Notes under the pieces: model-generated
The model's database searches: none
Told to the model about the DNA's origin: nothing
The model's input: the letters and a program-made list of their open reading frames with translations, nothing else
In this document: in pieces, positions 1-6,786 of the stretch
How positions within the stretch are numbered: position 1 is the first letter of the stretch
Layout of the letters: each line of letters starts with the position of its first letter
NCBI GenBank assembly: GCA_947175845.1
Contig: CAMWOK010000017.1
Location: 1-20,367 of the forward strand
DNA: 20,367 bases
Source: an uncultured Lachnospiraceae bacterium
Lineage (GTDB): Bacteria; Bacillota; Clostridia; Lachnospirales; Lachnospiraceae
Direction of reading: 5' to 3'
Position numbers and translations under genes: made by a program

Positions 1-168
1 AAGCTCCCAACAGCATTTTGCATATCCAATTTTGCATGGCTGAACTGTTACAACATTTTATAACAGTCCGGCATTTGACTTGCTGATTACAGGCATCAGG
101 CCATGGTACGTGTCCCATGGCCTGATGCTTCTCAACCACTGTGCATTCTCGCAAAGCATCCTTTACAC
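1..168. other. Non-coding end region left of the HemN-like gene
   Basis: No convincing gene lies here. Visible are a direct repeat TTTTGCAT (16-23 and 30-37), a 7-bp inverted repeat ACTGTTA / TAACAGT (44-50 and 61-67), and the longer palindrome at 93-128 listed separately. The minus-strand operon ends at 169, so this is its 3' untranslated region, or the space before whatever lies outside the window. Confidence 0.5.
93..128. terminator. Perfect 14-bp palindrome after the radical SAM operon, possible terminator
   Basis: GCATCAGGCCATGG (93-106) pairs perfectly with CCATGGCCTGATGC (115-128) around an 8-nt loop. It lies about 40 nt beyond the stop codon of the HemN-like gene, where a terminator would be expected. 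Neither strand has a run of T directly after the stem, so it is not a classic intrinsic terminator. It could stabilise a 3' end, act with Rho, or be a binding site. Confidence 0.4.
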
Positions 169-1422
169 TCACAGCTCTATGCGGCCCGGAAACGCTTCTG
201 CGCGCATGATTCCCCACATTTTATCTATGTACGACAACGTGTAAAAATTCTCATAATAGTGATAATAAAATGCGCCTTTTGGCGTCATGCAGTACACGCC
301 GTCGTGTTCTGTCACGAAGCCAAGCCACTTTGCAAAACGCAGCTCCATTCCATACATCTTTTTTAATGGCACATGAAAAAAAGCCTCAAAGTCCGCCGTT
401 GCGACTTTTGTGCTGTACGCTGTCCAGAACAGATAATAGACCATGCGCTGACGCCGTGTGAATCGAAGTGTCAGTGATGTCGGCAGCTGCATGGCGTCAA
501 TCCGACGGCAGTATTCCTCCACCGAGAAGGTGTTGATTTTGAACTGTCCGCGCAGAAGCGTCGTCGCAGAGCAGCCAAATCCAAGAAAATTGTCGCGTGT
601 CATGGAAGAATACCGCGCATTCTGGCCCTTGGAGAAGGTCCAGATGGAAGTGCGGGTGTATCCTTTCGCCTCGCAGTAGGCAGTTAGCGCATCGAGCAGC
701 TGACGCTTTTCCTTCGCAGGCATTGTCCGCACAGCGCTCGACGTGAACGCAAAGTCGATGAACGGGTAAACAGCTATGTGGTTTGCACCGTTTTCAAATG
801 CAAGGGCAATATCCGCGCGCAGATCGTCAAAAGTCTGCCCTGGCAGCGCGAATATAAAATCCATGGAAACCGTCTCAAAGGCAGCCGTGTGCAGTGCGCT
901 GGCCATGGCGGAGACGTCAACTGCCGCCCGCCCCAGCTCTTTTTGATATTTCTTCTGAAAGGACTGGATGCCTATGCTGATTTTGGTTACTCCGGCATCT
1001 TTGAGGACCCGCAAAATGGCAGGAGTGACATTGTCCGGATGCAGCTCCACGCCAATGCCTTCCGTGATGATAAAATGCTCGCTGACGGCACAGATAATTT
1101 CCCGGATGCGCCCTGCCGCGAGTGCGGGTGAGCCGCCTCCAAAGTACAGACTGGTGACGACTTTCTTTTCCGCGGTCTGCCGGCCGACCATATGGATTTC
1201 CCTGATGAGGGCGTCAATGTACCGGCTGCACAGCTGTTCGGAGTACGGCACCTTGCAGTATGGACAAAAATTGCAGATGCTCGCACAGAAGGGGATGTGA
1301 ATATACAGCCCCAGATTCCGGCAGCCCCCAAAAGGAAGTTTCTGGTCATACTCCCCTGTGAAGACAAACCGCCTCGCCGAGCGGGTGAGCCACATCCTTG
1401 TCAGATTGGTGATGATTCCCAT
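169..1422 (-). CDS. HemN/coproporphyrinogen III oxidase-like radical SAM protein
   Basis: A 417-residue radical SAM enzyme of the HemN/HemW-like group. Near the N-terminus it has YIHIPFC followed by cysteines C46, C50 and C53 (CX3CX2C, for the 4Fe-4S cluster that binds S-adenosylmethionine) and a fourth cysteine, C56. GGGSP at about 95-99 is the glycine-rich SAM-binding motif, and the stretch VELHPDN followed by KISIGIQSF fits the HemN-type barrel. The last ~90 residues resemble the winged-helix C-terminal part of this family (MTPKG). The ATG at 1422 was chosen because GGAGGAGG precedes it; an upstream extension to 1548 would overlap the neighbouring gene. It is the last gene of the run beginning with trxA, 29 nt after the other radical SAM gene. 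No other haem biosynthesis gene is visible, so true coproporphyrinogen oxidase activity is doubtful. The family is confident, the substrate unknown. Confidence 0.85.
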   Translation of the reverse strand: MGIITNLTRMWLTRSARRFVFTGEYDQKLPFGGCRNLGLYIHIPFCASICNFCPYCKVPYSEQLCSRYIDALIREIHMVGRQTAEKKVVTSLYFGGGSPALAAGRIREIICAVSEHFIITEGIGVELHPDNVTPAILRVLKDAGVTKISIGIQSFQKKYQKELGRAAVDVSAMASALHTAAFETVSMDFIFALPGQTFDDLRADIALAFENGANHIAVYPFIDFAFTSSAVRTMPAKEKRQLLDALTAYCEAKGYTRTSIWTFSKGQNARYSSMTRDNFLGFGCSATTLLRGQFKINTFSVEEYCRRIDAMQLPTSLTLRFTRRQRMVYYLFWTAYSTKVATADFEAFFHVPLKKMYGMELRFAKWLGFVTEHDGVYCMTPKGAFYYHYYENFYTLSYIDKMWGIMRAEAFPGRIEL

Positions 1423-1451
1423 GCCTCCTCCTTCCTGCCAAGAAGCTGATT

Positions 1452-2354
1452 CTATATAAACTTCAGATACGTGCGCAGCATTTCCGCAATGATTTTCAGG
1501 TTTCCCTGAAACAGAAGCGTATATTCTGCGACGAAAAAATAGCCGCATTTTTCACACAGCCCAGGAACGTCAATACAGCGCCCGCAGGTGCTGAGTTTTC
1601 CGTTCTCCATCACCACACACTGGTGGCACGGTGTCGGAAAGCGGTTGTCAATCAGATAGGGAAATGCGCTCCTGAGATTAAAAACAGGCACTTGCTCCTG
1701 CATCATCTGCGCAATCACGTCACAGCACTTTGCCTTTTCTTCGCGGCTTAACGCCAGCGTCTGCGTGTCCGGATACGGTGTGTGAAAATTGAACGAGACT
1801 GCCCGCACATTGGGCGTGTGTTTTGCCGTCATGCACACGTCCCGGATGGCATCTTTGTTCAGCTGGTTGACTGCCATGTAGAGGCAGATATTGCCGGCGG
1901 ACGCATTGTTGATATTTTCCATGATGCTATCATATGTATCCCCCCTGATTTGGTTATGCCGTGTGCGGTCTCCGTCCAGACTGAGCAGAATCAGATCCGC
2001 CTCCGGTAAATTGATGGGAAATGTGCCGTTTGTCACGACATTTACAATCAGATAGCCCATCTGCCGTGCCTCGAGAACCAAATCGCGCAGACATTTTCCA
2101 CTGTCTCGCCACAAAAAGGTCTCTCCGCCGCAGAAAAACAGGATGCGCACTCCCATCCCGTACAGCTGCTGCATCTCCTCTTTGATCTGGCGGTACGGAT
2201 AGATCACCGCTGTGATATTGTTGACAGAACAGTGCTTACACTGCAAATTGCACCTGTCTGTCAGTATAATTGTGCCGAGAATGGGGTCCTTTTTTCGAAA
2301 TAAAATGGTCCGAATCCCAAATCCCGCAAACTGTGCAAATGCGGATAGTTTCAT
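1452..2354 (-). CDS. Radical SAM protein (MoaA/PqqE-like) with C-terminal cysteine cluster
   Basis: A 300-residue radical SAM protein. CNLQCKHC (C35, C39, C42) is the canonical CX3CX2C cluster motif and CGGET at 75-79 the SAM-binding motif. The central part, with NVVTNGT and LILLSLDG, fits the barrel of the MoaA/NifB/PqqE group. Near the C-terminus there are six more cysteines in three pairs, C243/C246, C257/C260 and C267/C270, which suggests an auxiliary Fe-S cluster or a zinc site, comparable to SPASM-type extensions but with different spacing. The ATG at 2354 is preferred because AGGGGGG lies just before it; the longer frame to 2411 would overlap the upstream membrane protein gene. It sits 16 nt after that gene and 29 nt before the HemN-like gene, so the four are probably one transcript. 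The substrate is unknown; peptide or small-molecule modification are both possible. Confidence 0.85.
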   Translation of the reverse strand: MKLSAFAQFAGFGIRTILFRKKDPILGTIILTDRCNLQCKHCSVNNITAVIYPYRQIKEEMQQLYGMGVRILFFCGGETFLWRDSGKCLRDLVLEARQMGYLIVNVVTNGTFPINLPEADLILLSLDGDRTRHNQIRGDTYDSIMENINNASAGNICLYMAVNQLNKDAIRDVCMTAKHTPNVRAVSFNFHTPYPDTQTLALSREEKAKCCDVIAQMMQEQVPVFNLRSAFPYLIDNRFPTPCHQCVVMENGKLSTCGRCIDVPGLCEKCGYFFVAEYTLLFQGNLKIIAEMLRTYLKFI

Positions 2355-2370
2355 ATTGCCCCCCTGTGGT

Positions 2371-3360
2371 TCATTTTGGGTTCCTCCCTGTGGCGCCATA
2401 TCTGACCACAAACCGGTTTTTTAACCGCAGAAATTCATCCAGCTGCATCAGTGTATAAAATAAGAGTGCCCTCGCCTCGAACTCCTCCCTGCTTTGTGGC
2501 AGCGCTTCAAGTTTCATATTAAAAAGCATTTTCTCCAGAATTTTCAGCAGCCCTTCCACATCATTGTCCCTGTGGTACTGCTTCTCGATCTCGCAAAAGA
2601 ATGCTGCAACCTGCATTGTCTGAGCCGGCAGCATGTCTATGCGCACAATGCTGTCATAGATATTGCGCAGCACCCTGCTCTGGTTTTCCCGCATTCGAAT
2701 GTAGTCGAGCTCGTAAGCGGACTGGCTCCAGAGTGTGTTGTTCCAATTGCGCAGCGCACTTTCCTTGGCAAGACGAATCCTGTCCTCGAGGCGCGCAAAG
2801 CAATCCGAATTGTAGCCCGTCTTGTCCGCGCGCATGAGATTTTCTCCCATCCGGTGAACGATCCCTTTGATTTCCTCGTCGACCTGTCTCGAGAGCGCAT
2901 CGAACTCCCCCTCTTTTTTTCTCAAATGCAGATTGATTAATATGCCATAAAATGTGCCGATGAGAAACAGCAGCAGCTCATTCGCAATCATCTGCCTGCC
3001 AAAACTCTGCTCGGTCAAAAAGTGCGATATCAGCACAGAATCCATGGCGATCGCCTCTCCCCACCCTGCGCTGAGGCACAGAAGGGCAAAGAGAAAGAGA
3101 TAGAGAATAAATGCGCCGACGCCAAATCCAACCAGTGCATAACACAAAAATGCCAGTGCCAGCGCACACAAAAATGCCAGACCTCTGTTTCTGGCAGTCT
3201 TGAGCGTCTCGCGCTTGGTGTTCTGTATGCTGAGAACCGTGATGATTCCCGCTGTCACGGCATATTTCAGCCCCAGCAGATTTGCTGTCAGGATCGACAG
3301 CACTGCTGCCAGGGCGATTTTAAATGCCTTGACAATATGAAAACTCTTTATCCGTCTCAT
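2371..3360 (-). CDS. Aromatic acid exporter (ArAE/YgaE-YqjA) family membrane protein
   Basis: A 329-residue protein with about five or six hydrophobic segments in residues 11-145, then a hydrophilic, mostly helical domain of about 180 residues. This matches Firmicute aromatic acid exporter family proteins (ArAE_1 membrane part plus ArAE_1_C domain, formerly DUF939). The first segments (IVKAFKIALAAVLSILTANL, then LKYAVTAGIITVLSIQ) and the cluster RETLKTARNRG are typical. The ATG at 3360 lies one base after the trxA stop codon (TAAAATG), so translation is probably coupled. A transport role is inferred from the family, whose substrates are mostly unproven. Its place just before two radical SAM genes makes export of their product, or uptake of a precursor, a reasonable guess only. 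Confidence 0.8.
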   Translation of the reverse strand: MRRIKSFHIVKAFKIALAAVLSILTANLLGLKYAVTAGIITVLSIQNTKRETLKTARNRGLAFLCALALAFLCYALVGFGVGAFILYLFLFALLCLSAGWGEAIAMDSVLISHFLTEQSFGRQMIANELLLFLIGTFYGILINLHLRKKEGEFDALSRQVDEEIKGIVHRMGENLMRADKTGYNSDCFARLEDRIRLAKESALRNWNNTLWSQSAYELDYIRMRENQSRVLRNIYDSIVRIDMLPAQTMQVAAFFCEIEKQYHRDNDVEGLLKILEKMLFNMKLEALPQSREEFEARALLFYTLMQLDEFLRLKNRFVVRYGATGRNPK

Positions 3361-3361
3361 T

Positions 3362-3673
3362 TTATGCCTTGATGAAATTCAAAATCTCCGACTTCTGCTT
3401 CTCGCCGATCGAAGTGGCTGCCGCCTCTCCGTTCTTGAACAGAATCAGGGTCGGTATAGAGCGCACCCTGTATTTGAGCGCAAGCGTATCTGCCTCGTCT
3501 GTATTGAGTTTGCAGATTTTTACATCGGTCACTTCCCCTGCGATCTCTTCGATCACCGGCCCTAATCTCTGGCAGGGCCCGCACCACGGTGCCCAGAAAT
3601 CAACCAGCACCGGAATGTCTGATTTGAGTACCTCCTGCTCAAAATTTGCTTCGGTCAAATGTACTACTGCCAT
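3362..3673 (-). CDS. trxA: Thioredoxin
   Basis: A 103-residue single-domain thioredoxin that reduces disulfides in the cytoplasm. The active site WCGPC is at residues 30-34 after VDFWAP, and the conserved cis-proline is in SIPTLILF (P74). Length and motifs are those of ordinary TrxA. The ATG at 3673 follows GAAAGGAAGGAA, whereas the frame could be extended 25 codons upstream without a better ribosome site and into the promoter. It is the first gene of the run leading to the ArAE membrane protein and the two radical SAM proteins, behind its own promoter. No thioredoxin reductase gene is nearby. Redox support for the downstream Fe-S enzymes is possible but unproven. Confidence 0.95.
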   Translation of the reverse strand: MAVVHLTEANFEQEVLKSDIPVLVDFWAPWCGPCQRLGPVIEEIAGEVTDVKICKLNTDEADTLALKYRVRSIPTLILFKNGEAAATSIGEKQKSEILNFIKA

Positions 3674-3730
3674 GATAAATTCCTTCCTTTCGTATCTTGT
3701 ATTTGCATTGCCATATTGTTTGACACTTAC

Positions 3731-3739
3731 AGTATACCA
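3731..3739 (-). promoter_or_regulatory. Extended -10 promoter for trxA
   Basis: On the minus strand TGG-TATACT is an extended -10 element (TGN plus five of six consensus bases). The best -35 at 17 bp spacing is only TTACTA, which suits an extended -10 promoter. It lies between the spoIIP stop and the trxA start, 58 nt before the trxA ATG. I see no terminator after spoIIP, so read-through from gpr-spoIIP is also possible. Confidence 0.6.
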
Positions 3740-3767
3740 CCTTTTCACAAAAATAGTAAGAGAATTC

Positions 3768-5036
3768 CTATTCTTTATTTTCTCCGTTCAGTGTCATGGC
3801 AATAATATGTGCGATCGGATCACAGGCATTCATGGCCTCCTCCACTGTGTTGGTCTGCGACCCCAGCTCAATCAACATGCTTTTGGGCCTGTAGTGCAGG
3901 TTGTACCGATATCCTTTCAGATAAATATGCCTGGTTAATCCGGGATAATACTCCTCCGCTGCCAGCTGCATCTGAAACGCAAAGGACAAATTGTCCTGCA
4001 CATATGGATTGGGAAGATTGGTCAGCGCGCCCAGCGCTTTTGTATAGCACAGACCGTTAAAGAACATGAACCGCGCAGTCGGCCTGTTCTGTATCGTCGT
4101 GACAAGCTTTGTATTCGCGTTGGTCTGATCCCTGTGAAGGTCGATCATGACTTCTATCGTGGGATTCTCCGCAAGCACCTGATCGAGTCCCTTCATCGCA
4201 TTTGAGTAGGCATTGTCCCTGCTCTCCACGTCGTACTCCCCTGTGTGATGAAGCACATTGAAGCCGTACTGTGTCCTGAGAATCTCGCACAGATGCTCCC
4301 CTACGCCGACGATGGAGGTGGACGGATCCCCCGGTATCGAATCTATGTATGTCTCCTGGGAATGTGTGTGATACACAAGAATCTGGACATTGCTGTTGTC
4401 CTGCTTTAACGTGGCATCAAATCCCATCAGCGTACTGTACTGCAGCTGGTCCGCCCTGATCTGCGTGGTGGGATCCTCGGAATAAAAGGTTTTCTTGATG
4501 AATCCGGGATCCGCCAGCTGCTGCTCAGAATACTGCGCGACGGGAGCCTGCACGGGCACAAAGGCACCTGCCGCCACATCAGGCTCTGCCTCCGGCGCCA
4601 GTTCCAGCTCCTGCTGCGCGTCGCTGTCTGTCAGATTTTGGGTATGGCTTTCTGTCTCGATCGCATTTCCCATCCCGCTCTGATATGCGAGACTGTTCTC
4701 AATCGCAGCCATCTCCTCGATCGGCGACGGCTGCCGGTACTGCGTCACCTGGCTGTCGTTCTCTCCCGCAAGAAACAGGCACATCTCCAGCGGCATGTTC
4801 TTGTAAAACCGATATGCACTCCCGTTTCGCTCACTGCCATTTGCATACAACAGATATGGATTTGTGACGGACACACCCTGCCTTAGCATCGCACTATATA
4901 TTCTTCGCCCCGGCGTCTCATCGCCCTCCATACTGTTCTCTATGTCATATGCGGCACGCATCATCAGATGTACCAGAACCATCAAGAACACTATGATCAG
5001 CACCGCCTGCTTTTTTACTCTACGATCGATATTCAC
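3768..5036 (-). CDS. spoIIP: Stage II sporulation protein P
   Basis: A 422-residue membrane-anchored cell-wall hydrolase. In the model sporulators SpoIIP works with SpoIID and SpoIIM to thin peptidoglycan during engulfment of the forespore, cutting as amidase and endopeptidase. One transmembrane segment is at about residues 11-27. A long variable linker rich in Glu, Ala and Gln follows (about 85-185). The catalytic domain starts near 215, with HTHSQE (H223, H225, E228) and DLHRD (H301) as likely zinc and catalytic residues. SMLIELGSQTNT near the C-terminus is also family-typical. The start is a GTG at 5036 with AGGAGG eight bases upstream; the nearby ATG is out of frame. It begins three bases after the gpr stop codon, so the two form an operon. 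Confidence 0.95.
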   Translation of the reverse strand: MNIDRRVKKQAVLIIVFLMVLVHLMMRAAYDIENSMEGDETPGRRIYSAMLRQGVSVTNPYLLYANGSERNGSAYRFYKNMPLEMCLFLAGENDSQVTQYRQPSPIEEMAAIENSLAYQSGMGNAIETESHTQNLTDSDAQQELELAPEAEPDVAAGAFVPVQAPVAQYSEQQLADPGFIKKTFYSEDPTTQIRADQLQYSTLMGFDATLKQDNSNVQILVYHTHSQETYIDSIPGDPSTSIVGVGEHLCEILRTQYGFNVLHHTGEYDVESRDNAYSNAMKGLDQVLAENPTIEVMIDLHRDQTNANTKLVTTIQNRPTARFMFFNGLCYTKALGALTNLPNPYVQDNLSFAFQMQLAAEEYYPGLTRHIYLKGYRYNLHYRPKSMLIELGSQTNTVEEAMNACDPIAHIIAMTLNGENKE

Positions 5037-5039
5037 ATG

Positions 5040-5963
5040 TCATTCCTCCTGCTCCATATCCAGGGCAATGTTGATCGCCTCCGACAGTGTAAAGCTGAGC
5101 CGTTTCGTCGTCTCGTCAATATTCTTTGCTGTTACATACATATTATGAAGCTGTGTGTCTGTACTATTCCTAAAATAATCAAGGGATGCCTTTCCGCCGT
5201 CATATTCCTCCGACAGCTTTTCCAGCGCATCGGACACGATCGTTCCCGCATCCACCACCATCGGGATACCGATTGCGATCACTGGAACTCCCAGGCTTTC
5301 CTTTGTGAGCGCATTTCTGTGATTGCCAACTCCCGATCCCGGATGAATGCCTGTGTCCGTGATCTGCACAGTCCGGTTCAGCCTCCTGGTGCTTCTCGCG
5401 GCGAGTGCATCTATTACTATAACTATGTCCGGTGTTGTCTCTTTTATGACTCCCTTGATGATCTCGGCAGTCTCCATGCCTGTCTTTGCCATGACCCCCG
5501 GAACAAGCGCGCTGATCTGATGGATTTTGGAGGCTTTGTACGCCTGTTTCCCGTACTCCCGTATGATGTGTCTTGTGATAAAGAGATTGTCGATCGTGCA
5601 TGGTCCGAGCGCGTCCGCCGTGACATCCCGGTTGCCAAGCCCGACCACAAGCACGGATTTTTCCTCCTGGTCGATGTCCGGCAGAACACTTTTGATCTGC
5701 CTTGACAGCTCCTGCGAGATCTCTCTGTGGTAATCCTCGTCGCTCTCCTGGAGCGCAGGCGCCTCGAGCGTGATGTATGTGCCCATGGGTTTCCCCATAC
5801 TTTTTGCCGCATTTCTGCTCAGAATCACCACCTTTGAAATGTGAACGTCATCCATGACATCATACTCGTCGATGGAAATTCCCCGCATCTCACCCGAAGC
5901 CTGTTTTCTGACGCTCTCTGTCGCCTCCAGCGCCAGGTCTGTCCTAATCTGAAACTGCTGCAT
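5040..5963 (-). CDS. gpr: Germination protease GPR
   Basis: A 307-residue protease that degrades small acid-soluble spore proteins at germination. It is made as a zymogen in the forespore. The N-terminus has the conserved RTDLALEA motif. The atypical aspartic-protease core is seen as GLGNRDVTADALGP (D117) and IVIDALAARS (D185), matching the two catalytic aspartates known from Bacillus megaterium GPR (Asp127 and Asp193). ITDTGIHPGSGVGN follows and is highly conserved. The ATG at 5963 has GGGAGG seven bases upstream. It is the first gene of gpr-spoIIP and is divergent from rpsT. A forespore sigma-G promoter would be expected, but I could not find a convincing one in the 224 bp upstream. The length is usual for clostridial members. 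Confidence 0.96.
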   Translation of the reverse strand: MQQFQIRTDLALEATESVRKQASGEMRGISIDEYDVMDDVHISKVVILSRNAAKSMGKPMGTYITLEAPALQESDEDYHREISQELSRQIKSVLPDIDQEEKSVLVVGLGNRDVTADALGPCTIDNLFITRHIIREYGKQAYKASKIHQISALVPGVMAKTGMETAEIIKGVIKETTPDIVIVIDALAARSTRRLNRTVQITDTGIHPGSGVGNHRNALTKESLGVPVIAIGIPMVVDAGTIVSDALEKLSEEYDGGKASLDYFRNSTDTQLHNMYVTAKNIDETTKRLSFTLSEAINIALDMEQEE

Positions 5964-6039
5964 ACCGCATCCTCCCTGTCCTGTGTCTGTTCTGTTTTTT
6001 CGTAATGTGTATTTTTTCTATTTTTTTCGAGAATATGTA

Positions 6040-6068
6040 TTGACATATCAGATTCCATAAATTACAAT
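6040..6068 (+). promoter_or_regulatory. Sigma-A type promoter of rpsT
   Basis: TTGACA (6040-6045, perfect -35), a 17-bp spacer, then TACAAT (6063-6068, five of six for the -10). This is the strongest promoter-like sequence in the window and fits a ribosomal protein gene. Transcription would start near 6075, leaving an untranslated leader of about 110 nt. Confidence 0.85.
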
Positions 6069-6076
6069 ATACGAGT

Positions 6077-6150
6077 ATGTTTTATTAGTTCGTCCGTGTC
6101 CGGCTTTCATAAAACATCGATCGTAACTGCGCATTGTGAAAATCAGTTAC
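6077..6150 (+). promoter_or_regulatory. Two-stem leader RNA of rpsT, possible autoregulatory site
   Basis: Right after the predicted start of transcription ATGTTTTAT (6077-6085) can pair perfectly with ATAAAACAT (6109-6117). Five bases later GTAACTG (6123-6129) pairs perfectly with CAGTTAC (6144-6150). Both stems lie before the ribosome binding site (6174-6180). S20 is known to control its own translation in Escherichia coli; whether this leader does the same here is inference only. Confidence 0.4.
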
Positions 6151-6187
6151 CATACAGAAAACTATCGGGAAATGGGAGGTGACAAGC

Positions 6188-6451
6188 ATGGCAAACATCA
6201 AATCTGCAAAAAAGAGAATTTTAGTCAACAGAACAAAGGCTGATCGGAATAAGGCTATCAAGTCTGGTGTAAAGACCGCTATCAAGAAGGTTTACACAGC
6301 TGTAGAGTCAAACGATAAGGAAGCTGCTTCTGCCGCTTTATTAAATGCGACAAGCGTTATTGACAAGGCTACGACAAAGGGCGTATACCACAAGAATTAT
6401 GCTTCCAGAAAAGTTTCTCGTTTATCCAAGGCTGTAAACCAGATGGCTTAA
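6188..6451 (+). CDS. rpsT: 30S ribosomal protein S20
   Basis: An 87-residue, lysine/arginine-rich, all-helical protein that binds 16S rRNA early in small-subunit assembly. The N-terminus MANIKSAKKRILVN and the C-terminal stretch GVYHKNYASRKVSRLSKAVN are diagnostic. The start is ATG at 6188, with GGGAGGT seven bases upstream; the in-frame GTG nine bases earlier overlaps that ribosome site and is rejected. It is a single-gene unit with its own promoter and terminator, divergent from gpr. Proximity of rpsT, gpr and spoIIP is also found in Bacillus subtilis, where the genes are co-directional, so this is a rearranged version of a conserved neighbourhood. Confidence 0.97.
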   Translation: MANIKSAKKRILVNRTKADRNKAIKSGVKTAIKKVYTAVESNDKEAASAALLNATSVIDKATTKGVYHKNYASRKVSRLSKAVNQMA

Positions 6452-6473
6452 GCTTGAATATAGAGACAAATAC

Positions 6474-6508
6474 AAAAACAACCCATACCGTCATGTGGGT
6501 TGTTTTTT
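6474..6508. terminator. Bidirectional intrinsic terminator between rpsT and the 92-aa gene
   Basis: AACAACCCA (6477-6485) pairs with TGGGTTGTT (6496-6504), and the stem is followed on the plus strand by a T run to 6508. Preceding A residues can extend the stem. On the minus strand the same stem is followed by a T-rich stretch, so it probably also ends the minus-strand operon. The right arm and part of the loop encode the last codons and stop of the minus-strand gene ending at 6491. Confidence 0.88.
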
Positions 6509-6769
6509 ATTGCACACTTTCTCGTAATTTTCATTCATCCAATCGATCGCCTGCCCTAGCCCCTCCTCGCTGAACGCAAACAGCTTTGATAGTTTCTCGG
6601 CATCCGGTGTCACCTCGAAGCAAAACGGTTCACTCCAGAGGTACACCCTGAGTTTTTTCTCCTCGTCCACAGTCTCCTGGCGCAGCAGAAAACGCATCCC
6701 CCGGTAACTGCCTGCAAAATCTTCCTTCTTCACAAAATTCAGAGACAGAAAGTCCGATCGCATCAGCAT
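6491..6769 (-). CDS. Conserved small protein of unknown function
   Basis: A 92-residue protein I cannot assign to a characterised family. It is soluble, without membrane segment or signal peptide, and rich in aromatic and charged residues; the middle reads like alternating strands (LRVYLWSEPFCFEVTP) followed by a helix (GLGQAIDWMNENYEKV). The ATG at 6769 has GGGAGG seven bases upstream, and that site overlaps the stop region of the HAD gene 17 nt before, so it is the last gene of the sensor kinase operon. Its final codons lie inside the terminator stem. The good ribosome site and operon position make it a real gene; function unknown. Confidence 0.75.
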   Translation of the reverse strand: MLMRSDFLSLNFVKKEDFAGSYRGMRFLLRQETVDEEKKLRVYLWSEPFCFEVTPDAEKLSKLFAFSEEGLGQAIDWMNENYEKVCNKKQPT

Positions 6770-6786
6770 GTCAGCACCTCCCTGAT

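Noticed and set aside
1423..1548. Longer N-terminus for the HemN-like protein
   Set aside because: It would overlap the upstream gene by almost 100 nt, has no ribosome site, and the added residues do not fit the family; the ATG at 1422 has GGAGGAGG before it.
3719..3724. TTGACA on the plus strand upstream of trxA
   Set aside because: No -10 at proper spacing and no plus-strand gene follows.
5964..6187. Sigma-G or sigma-E promoter for gpr
   Set aside because: CATACT- and CATATT-like -10 sequences occur on the minus strand, but none has a matching -35 at proper spacing, so none is reported.
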